A DNA stretch of 64,000 bases. Source: an uncultured Collinsella sp. (GTDB taxonomy: Bacteria > Actinomycetota > Coriobacteriia > Coriobacteriales > Coriobacteriaceae). A model generated the notes under the pieces. That model had not been told where the DNA came from and did not search any database. It saw nothing but the letters and a program-made list of their open reading frames with translations. A program made the translations under genes and the position numbers. Below are positions 24,803 through 31,305 of the stretch, one piece after another. The first letter of the stretch is position 1; every line of letters begins with the position of its first letter. Location of the stretch: NCBI GenBank assembly GCA_959604825.1, contig CAUHCN010000001.1, forward strand, positions 157,445 to 221,444, written 5' to 3'.

Positions 24803-25537
24803 CTACCTCCCCTCCGCCTTCAGTTTCAGCAGCAGGTCGCCCAGCTCGGGGCACTTGCTGGAAAGGCACGTCTGGGCTCGCTCGCCCATCCCCCACCGTT
24901 GGCGGATCTCCTGGGCGCGCGGACTCACGCGGTAGTCCCCCTCCATCATCTGCTTGAGCAGCTTGGCGGTCACGCGCGCATCGGCTAGGGCGCTGTGGGC
25001 GTGACCCGTCGACTCGTCAAACTCGATGCCAAACCACGTTGCCGCATCACTCAAAGAGACGCACCCGTGGCTGCCCACGTCCATGATCGAGGTGTAAAAC
25101 GCCTGCAGGTCGGCCCAGTCCGCAGGAAATGCGGAAAGATCGATGTGCTTTGCCTGGCACTCGGTCAAAAGCTGTCGACGATCCGCCCCGCTCCAACAAA
25201 CCACCTGGGCGGAGTAGCGACCGATCCAATCGCTGAGCCTCTTCATCACCATGTAGAGCGGATCGGCCATCGCGGTGTCCACGGCCGATATCCCTGTGAG
25301 CTCGCGGACGGGGAACGCAACGCCTTCGGTAAATTCCGTCTGCACAAACTGCGAGAACTCGCCCATAACGTTGCCGTGGTAATCGAGCTTGACGGCGCCG
25401 ACCTCGATAATCTCATTGCGCAGTCCACGGCGCTGGCGCTGCTTTGGCACCGGCGCAAACTCAAAGTCCAGCACGATCTGGCGCGCAAAGTTCGTCGTAT
25501 CGATAGCCGAGATACCCGGCGTCTTTTCAGCTGACAC
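24803..25537 (-). CDS. DEDDh-family 3'-5' exonuclease
   Basis: A 244-aa DnaQ-like exonuclease. Acidic residues are in VLDFEFAPVP (the DxE of motif I) and WADLQAFY (motif II region), and motif III is HSALADARVTAKLL with the His and Asp of the DEDDh class. The N-terminal RNEIIEVGAVKLD matches the KapD/ERI-1-like subgroup. It likely removes nucleotides from RNA or DNA 3' ends. It lies alone between two related terminator hairpins. Confidence 0.85.
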   Translation of the reverse strand: MSAEKTPGISAIDTTNFARQIVLDFEFAPVPKQRQRRGLRNEIIEVGAVKLDYHGNVMGEFSQFVQTEFTEGVAFPVRELTGISAVDTAMADPLYMVMKRLSDWIGRYSAQVVCWSGADRRQLLTECQAKHIDLSAFPADWADLQAFYTSIMDVGSHGCVSLSDAATWFGIEFDESTGHAHSALADARVTAKLLKQMMEGDYRVSPRAQEIRQRWGMGERAQTCLSSKCPELGDLLLKLKAEGR

Positions 25538-25994
25538 GGTTAGGGCCTTTCTCCGTCAACTGCCGCTTGGTTACATAAGCGGCTACATTGCCGTAAGGAT
25601 AGGCGCCCGTACGGACATGAAAGCGGAGCGCAATGCCATGCGCCGGTCGCACGCCATGCAGACGGCCCCAAGAGAGCCGCCCGCTCTATTCAAATGCATG
25701 AAAAAGATTGAGGCCCGGTGACTTGAATCAGAGGTCATCCCGGGCCCATCAGAGCTCGTAGAGCTCTTGGTTGCTTTGGTCTCGCTCTTCACGGCGCTTA
25801 TCGAACTTTCCGAGGCACTCAAGCAGCATTCGAAGCATAACGAGTCGCTTGCCATTAAGGCACCGACCTCTTGACCAAGCAACGGCGCTGCCCAGCTATC
25901 ACCCTTGGGCTGCCGTCGACTTTATTCTATCCGCGAGCATCTGGTTTACCAAATGGATTTTCGGTAAAGGAAGCACGGCACGCCCGCAAAACCA
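25538..25994. other. Gap without a supported gene
   Basis: 457 nt between the exonuclease and ATPase 2. Apart from the terminator at 25700-25747 I see only a short frame without a start codon (about 25743-25875, ELVELLVALVSLFTALIEL then stop) that resembles the end of an amphipathic protein. No RNA gene is recognisable. Confidence 0.4.
25700..25747 (-). terminator. Terminator-like hairpin, second copy
   Basis: On the minus strand GGGCCCGGGATGAC and GTCACCGGGCC form a stem around CTCTGATTCAA, followed by TCAATCTTTTTC. The sequence is a close relative of the hairpin at 24753-24799, including the loop. It lies downstream of ATPase 2 on that gene's strand. Confidence 0.6.
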
Positions 25995-27290
25995 CTACGC
26001 CCCAAGTGCCGCCACGGGGATCACCGCCACGCCGTCGTCGCGTGTGTAGGCAATGCTCCCCTTTCCAACCACGACCGCCAAAAACGCCGGCGCGGCATTC
26101 TGGGCGGCAGGATTGGAGAGCACTTTCCTCTCCAGCGCCTTGAGATTTCTCGCTCCATCGTCTGCTTTCGCATCACTCAGCTTGACCTCGATGGCTCCCC
26201 AGCGCCCGTCGTGCTCAACGATCAGATCGACCTCAAGGCCCTTCTCATCTCGGAAATAATGGACACTGTTGTCGACACCGCTGTAGGTGGAAAGGAACAC
26301 GCGCACGTCGCGCAGAACGAGGTTCTCAAAGAGCATCCCTAGCGTTTGCATATCGCCAAGCAGACGCTCAGGGGTAGCCCCCAGCAACGCCGCCGCAAGT
26401 GACGGGTCGCAGAAGTAGCGCTTGGGGCGAACGCGAACGCGGGCCTTCGAGCGCATGGGCGGCTCCCATCCGCACAGGTCCTCGGTCAGCTTGAGCCTGT
26501 TGAAGAGGTCCAAGTACGCAGCGATGGTCCTCTCGTCGGGGCCCGCCTCACCGTACGAGGCGTCCTTTATGAGCGTCTTGTACGTGACAGCCTGGCTCTC
26601 GTTCATGGCAAGAGCTCGCAAAAGGCCGTGTGCAAGCTCGGGCGACATGCCCTCATCCAGCACGTTGACGTCGAGCACCGAGTGCACGTACTGGCTTGCC
26701 GTCTCTCGCGCAAGATCTTCCGAAAGCCCAAGATTTGCAGGCCAACCGCCCCTGCAGCACCAGCGGGCGACGTCATCCACCGTGCTCTCGCGACGCTGAG
26801 GGGCAAAACCCTCGCCCTTAAAGAGGCTTGCCAGTGACACGAGCGGCTCGCCGTCGCCCGACTCACACAGGGCCATGGGACGCATTGACAGACGGGCGAT
26901 CCTACCCGTGCCGGAATGACGAACATGGCTGCGCTCCTCGCTTTTGAGCGCGGTCGAGCCCGTGAGCAAAAGTGTCCCGCGTTCGTTGCCGCTCGCGTCC
27001 ACGAAGCGCCGGGCGGCATCCCAAACCTCGGGCACCTCCTGCCATTCATCGACCAGGTGTGGCGCATCGCCGATGAGCGCCAGGCTTGGGTCGACCTCTG
27101 CCGCCGCGCGCTGCGCAGGCTCATCGAGCCTGGAGACGCTCGCCGAGCGAGAGAGCGCCGTCCAGGTCTTGCCGCACCATTTGGGGCCGTTGATCTCCAC
27201 ACAGCCAAACGCCCGCATAAGGGTGTCGAGGCGCTCCTCTATGAGCCGGGGCCTATATCCCTTTTGGGTCAATCTCTTTGGTGCATCCAT
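25995..27290 (-). CDS. AAA_14/DUF4143 ATPase with PD-(D/E)XK tail, number 2
   Basis: 431 aa. Walker A is INGPKWCGKTWTA near residues 33-45, the Walker B-like strand is HLVDEWQEVP, and LLTGSTALKSEE is the sensor segment. The C-terminal part has LEVDLIVEHDGRWGAIEVKLSDAK, the PD-(D/E)XK pattern. It is only distantly similar to ATPase 1 (16196). The start at 27290 is supported by family alignment of MDAPKRLTQKGYRPRLIEERL. Directly upstream is a four-unit, 23-bp repeat array (27327-27410). Confidence 0.85.
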   Translation of the reverse strand: MDAPKRLTQKGYRPRLIEERLDTLMRAFGCVEINGPKWCGKTWTALSRSASVSRLDEPAQRAAAEVDPSLALIGDAPHLVDEWQEVPEVWDAARRFVDASGNERGTLLLTGSTALKSEERSHVRHSGTGRIARLSMRPMALCESGDGEPLVSLASLFKGEGFAPQRRESTVDDVARWCCRGGWPANLGLSEDLARETASQYVHSVLDVNVLDEGMSPELAHGLLRALAMNESQAVTYKTLIKDASYGEAGPDERTIAAYLDLFNRLKLTEDLCGWEPPMRSKARVRVRPKRYFCDPSLAAALLGATPERLLGDMQTLGMLFENLVLRDVRVFLSTYSGVDNSVHYFRDEKGLEVDLIVEHDGRWGAIEVKLSDAKADDGARNLKALERKVLSNPAAQNAAPAFLAVVVGKGSIAYTRDDGVAVIPVAALGA

Positions 27291-27326
27291 AGACGGTCGT
27301 CCCTCTCTATCACGCGATATGCGAAA

Positions 27327-27410
27327 TTACGCCATTATCAATGCTGATTTTACGCTACTTTCAATGTAGTTTTTACGCCATTTTCATTGAAGGTTTTACG
27401 CTTGGCATTC
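27327..27410. repeat. Four direct repeats with exact 23-bp period upstream of ATPase 2
   Basis: TTACGC occurs at 27327, 27350, 27373 and 27396, each 23 bp from the next. Units 1-3 continue as a C-A-rich core and TCAATG or TCATTG. The array begins 37 nt upstream of the ATPase start. It has no similarity to the 33-bp array of ATPase 1 but occupies the same place relative to its gene. Confidence 0.85.
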
Positions 27411-27596
27411 TTAGCGCGACGCTCGCTCAACCCCTGACCACCGGATTGCCCGAATTCCGGGATGCTGCCTCCGCTCCAAACAAAAGGCCCCGGCTCGCGA
27501 TGGAAAGCCTCCCATTTCTTGAACATATGAGCTTCCGCTTGAAGGGCGATCCGGAAAGCGAGACCCATTCCGAGCATCACATCAGAGCGCGCTTAG
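27411..27596. repeat. Degenerate 62-bp-repeat remnants and a 32-bp direct repeat
   Basis: The gap between ATPases 2 and 3 has half-units of the 62-bp palindrome family (AATTCCGGGATG near 27453; GGAAAGCGAGACCC near 27551). A 32-bp stretch at 27473-27504, containing CAAAAGGCCCCGGCTC, is identical to 31196-31227 beside the xdhD terminator. The copy here lacks the second half of the hairpin. Confidence 0.75.
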
Positions 27597-28988
27597 TTAT
27601 CTCCGCTCGCACATCTCGGCAAACGAAATCAGCTTGGTATCTCCCTTGCTCTTCGCAGCTTCCTGGCATCCTTGCGTAAAGCCACGCTTCGAGAAGATCG
27701 CGTAGCTTTTTTGCTGCCGCCTAAAGAGCTCGCTTCGGTGCACGAGCTTTTGCAGCACGTCTTCGCCCGCCGGTTCATTGCGCCATTTGCACTCCGCAAA
27801 CAGCGCAGCGCCCTCGCCATCGTCAACAATCAAGTCGATTTCTTCCTGCGTATGCGTGCGATTATCCGTCCCCCACCAGCGCCCAACGGTCGCAGGGACC
27901 ACGTCGAGCTGGCCCGCCCGCGCAAGTTCGTACACGTACTGCCTGCATATAAGCTCAAAGACCGTGCCCATGTAATCCGATACGTGCGGCTCAATGCGCT
28001 TGTACGCCATCTCGGCCATATCGTTTTGAATCAGCCCGATGTTCCGCGGCACAAACTTGTACCAGAACCTAAACATCTGGTCGCTCAGCAGATACACGGC
28101 TCGCTTATTGCTCGTCTCGTTTAGGGGCAGCTCGCGCTCGACAATCCCAAGCGACGTCAGCTTATCCACATAGCTCTTTACGTTACTCGCAGGGATTCCC
28201 GTAGAGCTCGCAATCTCCGAGATTCTCGAGCGCCCCTGGGCAATTGCTTGCACGATCGCATCATATTGCTCGGGATTGCGGCACTCTTGCAACAGCAGGT
28301 TACTCGGTTCCTCAAAGAGATAGCCCGTAGGGGTAAGAAAAAGACGTTTGATGTTGTCCTTGAGCGATACGGCAGGATCGACTTTCTCTATATATGCAGG
28401 AATGCCGCCCGTCATGCCGTAGCAAACCGCTGCATCTTCGCGCTCCATGCCCTGCCACAGACCGAGGGTCGTCGTAAAATCGAGCGGCATGATCTTAAAC
28501 TGAGCCGTACGCCTACCGTATAGCGGGCTCTCGTAGCCCAGCACCTGTTCTTCCATAAACGAAAGAGACGACCCGCACAGGATAAGCATGAGCTTGGTCT
28601 TTTTGTACAAGTGATCGATCTTATCTTGCAACAACGAGCTGATCTCGGGATTCGATTGGGCGAGATAGGGATACTCGTCAATCACGACAATCAAACATTC
28701 CGTGCGGGCCATGGTGGCCAATGCATCGAACGCCTCGTCAAAACTACGAAACGACACGCCTGCAGCACCAACCGAGCCTGCAAGTATCGCCTGGCTAAAG
28801 CCGTGCAGGTTTGCCTCTGCATTGGTACGACGTGCTTGAAAGTAAATAGCCTTCTTGCCTTGGATGAACTCCGTGATAAGGCGCGTTTTACCTACGCGAC
28901 GGCGGCCGTAAATCACAGGCATCTCAAAGGAGCCCGTGCCATACAGTCGATTGAGCTCGGACATTTCCGCTGTTCTTCCGATAAACAT
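27597..28988 (-). CDS. DUF234-type ATPase with PD-(D/E)XK-like tail, number 3
   Basis: 463 aa. The archaeal-ATPase-like N-terminus is MFIGRTAEMSELNRLY, Walker A is YGRRRVGKTRLI near residues 28-38, and Walker B is LIVVIDEYPYLAQ near 100. A winged-helix segment (SRISEIASSTGIPASNVKSYVDKL) follows. The C-terminal part has QEEIDLIVDDGEG and LFAECKWRNE, a D-x(n)-ExK pattern as in DUF234. Role unknown. A perfect 25-bp inverted repeat lies directly before the ribosome-binding site (AAGGAAGG). Confidence 0.85.
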   Translation of the reverse strand: MFIGRTAEMSELNRLYGTGSFEMPVIYGRRRVGKTRLITEFIQGKKAIYFQARRTNAEANLHGFSQAILAGSVGAAGVSFRSFDEAFDALATMARTECLIVVIDEYPYLAQSNPEISSLLQDKIDHLYKKTKLMLILCGSSLSFMEEQVLGYESPLYGRRTAQFKIMPLDFTTTLGLWQGMEREDAAVCYGMTGGIPAYIEKVDPAVSLKDNIKRLFLTPTGYLFEEPSNLLLQECRNPEQYDAIVQAIAQGRSRISEIASSTGIPASNVKSYVDKLTSLGIVERELPLNETSNKRAVYLLSDQMFRFWYKFVPRNIGLIQNDMAEMAYKRIEPHVSDYMGTVFELICRQYVYELARAGQLDVVPATVGRWWGTDNRTHTQEEIDLIVDDGEGAALFAECKWRNEPAGEDVLQKLVHRSELFRRQQKSYAIFSKRGFTQGCQEAAKSKGDTKLISFAEMCERR

Positions 28989-29002
28989 AGGCTATCCTTC
29001 CT

Positions 29003-29058
29003 TTACGTTATAGCTAGCTATATTATACCTTCCTATAATATAGCTAGCTATAACGTAA
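29003..29058. promoter_or_regulatory. Perfect 25-bp inverted repeat upstream of ATPase 3
   Basis: Arms 29003-29027 and 29034-29058 are perfect reverse complements with a 6-nt spacer (CCTTCC). Each arm contains TATAGCTAGCTATA, itself a 14-bp palindrome. The minus-strand reading contains TATAAT, so the structure overlaps a likely promoter, 15 nt from the ATPase start. It could be an operator or the DNA target of the encoded protein. Confidence 0.85.
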
Positions 29059-29113
29059 TTCGACAAGCGGGCCACGCAAAAGGGACGTTACACCACCGCA
29101 CGCGGACCGTCCC

Positions 29114-29344
29114 GGCAAACGCATCCCGTTCTGGAGCCAAATACTGGGCCGTAGCTTCCGCCAAGCATGCTATCAGGTAAGCGCGTCCCGTTCTGAGCCT
29201 AAATTCTGGGATGCGGTTTCCACTGAAACTTCTACCGGAAAATACATCCCACTCTGGGGCCGAAGTCTGGGACGCAGTTTCCGGTTGAGGGGCGTCCCGG
29301 AAAGCGCGCCCCATTCCGAGCGGCAATTCCGGGTCACGGTTTCC
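29114..29344. repeat. Array A of 62-bp palindromic repeats (4 units)
   Basis: Units start at 29114, 29176, 29237 and 29299 (spacing 62, 61, 62). Each has a GGAAA-N3-5-CATCCC-like left half and a GGGA-N4-6-TTTCC-like right half around a 14-18-nt centre, then a spacer of about 16 nt. The rest of the gap (29345-29639) has no gene; TTTTGGTCAG is repeated at 29564 and 29575. Confidence 0.85.
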
Positions 29345-29639
29345 GCCGACACAGACGACGATCCGCAGCCCTTATCACATGCCTTCAAATATGCGATCCA
29401 GAAACACAAAACAGCAGATAGAATGCTCTTTTTCAAAAAAGTACACGTCCCTAAACTTACCAAGGTTTCATATCTAGCTACCGTTCAAGGTCGCCGATTA
29501 CCGCCCACCGATTCGGATGTAAAAATGTCGCCGAAAACAGGCCATCTACCTGCATGGTTAGATTTTGGTCAGCTTTTGGTCAGTTGAGCGGCAAGTTGCG
29601 GCTGATACGTTTTTGCTACCCAAAAGGAGGCGGTAGCTC

Positions 29640-30638
29640 ATGACCCATTGCAATGACCAACTCATCGACCAACTGCTCACTCAAGCCGAACAAGAGAGGC
29701 GCTGTCTGATTCCCCCGAGCGCGGCGATCCGAAAAGCGCTCCTTCGGCGCATCGGCAGCGCGGTCGTCTCGCCCATGCCGGGACTGTTCGCGCGAAAAAC
29801 GCGCTGGGATGAACTCAACCGAGCGCAACGCCATTGCGAGATTATTCGCGCCCTTGCGATCATCCACCCCGATTGGACGTTCTGCTCGTTTTCGGCCGCC
29901 TGTCTGCTGGGGCTCGAGGTCTCGTGGCGACACCTGAACATCGTGCATGTTTGCAGCTCGACAAAGCCGTCGGCTCGCCCGGGCGCGCATATTCAGCGGC
30001 ATCAGATCGAGCCGGCCGGAGCAATCCGTCTATCCGGCACATCAGTAACGCCGCCCATCCAAACGGCTACAGATTGCCTGCTGCAAACTGGCTTTGCAGA
30101 CGGCATGCCCATTGCCGATTCGGCGATCTCAAAGCTCGGCCTTACGCGAGAGCAGTTGATGGAGGCCGTCGAACAACGAGCGACCGCCCGCAATGGTCGC
30201 GCGATTCGCACTGCCCTCACGACACTTCGATATGCCGACGCCCGCGCCGAGAGCGGTGGAGAATCGGTCGCCCGAGCCGTCATGATCGAGACGGGCTTTG
30301 CGCCCGACTGGCTTCAATACGAGCTGACGGACCCCTTCGATTCGGCCAAGCCCATACGAACGGACTTTGCCTGGGAGCGCCAGGCGCGGGAACTCACGCT
30401 GGGCGAGCTCGACGGGCTCATCAAATATACCGACCAGACCATGCTGGCCGGACGCACCACTGCCGAGGCGCTCGTCGCCGAACGACAGCGCGAGGCGCAT
30501 CTATCGCTCTACGGTCACCCTCTGCTGCGCTTTACCATGAACGAGGTCCGCTCGGCAGGAATGCTCGCCAAAAAGCTGCAGACGGCAGGCATCCGGCAGA
30601 CCGCGCTGCCGACATGGCTCAACGAGGTAGACCTGTAG
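29640..30638 (+). CDS. AbiEi/DUF559-like protein
   Basis: 332 aa, with AAAAGGAGG ahead of the ATG. The N-terminal half resembles actinobacterial AbiEi-type antitoxin proteins (FCSFSAACLLGLEVSW, then PPIQTATDCLLQTG). The C-terminal part (ESVARAVMIETGFAPDWLQYEL, TDFAWERQARELTLGELDGLIKYT) matches the DUF559-like, PD-(D/E)XK-related tail common on these proteins. No AbiEii-type nucleotidyltransferase toxin is next to it, so it is an orphan. It lies between the two 62-bp repeat arrays. Confidence 0.65.
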   Translation: MTHCNDQLIDQLLTQAEQERRCLIPPSAAIRKALLRRIGSAVVSPMPGLFARKTRWDELNRAQRHCEIIRALAIIHPDWTFCSFSAACLLGLEVSWRHLNIVHVCSSTKPSARPGAHIQRHQIEPAGAIRLSGTSVTPPIQTATDCLLQTGFADGMPIADSAISKLGLTREQLMEAVEQRATARNGRAIRTALTTLRYADARAESGGESVARAVMIETGFAPDWLQYELTDPFDSAKPIRTDFAWERQARELTLGELDGLIKYTDQTMLAGRTTAEALVAERQREAHLSLYGHPLLRFTMNEVRSAGMLAKKLQTAGIRQTALPTWLNEVDL

Positions 30639-30670
30639 GGGCCGCTGAGCTTATGCCCGCCTGCCTACCA

Positions 30671-31186
30671 AACCGGGATACGCTTTCCGGTCGGAAGCTC
30701 CCGCGGAAACCATGTCCCAGACTGAGTGCTCAAAACGGGATGCGCTTTCCAGATGGCATGCCTAGCGGAAACCGTGTCCCGGAATCAAGGCCTAGAACGG
30801 GACACGCTTTCCGGTTGAGTCCTTCAGCGGAAACCGCATCCCAGAATAAACACTCAAACTGGGATGCGCTTTCCAAACGACCGGCCAGCGGAAAACGCAT
30901 CCCATTCTGAGGCATGATTCCGGGACACAGCTTCCGGTCGAGGGCCGATCCGGATAGCGCATCCCACTCCGGGACTGGATTCCGGGACGTAGTTTCCGCC
31001 GAGGGCCCAAAAAGGAAAGCACATCCCGTTCTGAGTGCCAATTCTGGGATGTAATTTCCGCCGAGGGCTCCAAAGGGAAAGCGCATCCCATTCTGAGCGC
31101 CAAATCCGGGACGCAGTTTCCGCATGCGGCCCCGTTGGGAAAGTTCATCCCGTTCCGAGGCTGGATTCCGGGACGCAGCTTCCACA
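30671..31186. repeat. Array B of 62-bp palindromic repeats (about 8.5 units)
   Basis: Left halves start at 30705, 30767, 30829, 30890, 30952, 31014, 31076 and 31138 (spacing 62 except one of 61); a lone right half precedes them at 30674. Consensus halves are GGAAA..GCATCCC and GGGATGCG.TTTCC. The period is not a multiple of three, and long open frames across the array repeat motifs in three different frames, so it is not coding. The same family forms array A. Confidence 0.9.
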
Positions 31187-31200
31187 TGCGGAGGCGCTCC

Positions 31201-31236
31201 AAACAAAAGGCCCCGGCTCGCGATGGAGCCGGGGCC
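31201..31236 (-). terminator. Intrinsic terminator of the ssnA-ygfK-xdhD operon
   Basis: Perfect 11-bp stem GGCCCCGGCTC (31209-31219) and GAGCCGGGGCC (31226-31236); on the minus strand it is followed by TTTTGTTT. It lies 70 nt after the xdhD stop. Half of this structure is duplicated at 27473-27504. The gap 31237-31305 shows nothing else. Confidence 0.85.
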
Positions 31237-31305
31237 AAAGGCGCAGCATATTCAGTTGATGTTGAGCGCGAACAGCCCGTCAGCAATGGGCGTCCGCGTT
31301 CTACC

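Noticed and set aside
29640..30638. Complete AbiE toxin-antitoxin system
   Set aside because: Only the AbiEi-like half is present; no AbiEii nucleotidyltransferase gene is adjacent.
30671..31186. CRISPR array
   Set aside because: Regular 62-bp period, but the repeats are palindromic and degenerate, spacers are 16 nt and similar to one another, and no cas gene is present.
30730..31206. Protein of 158 aa across the palindrome array
   Set aside because: The period of 62 is not a multiple of three; the apparent protein repeats the same DNA motif in three frames, so the frame is accidental.
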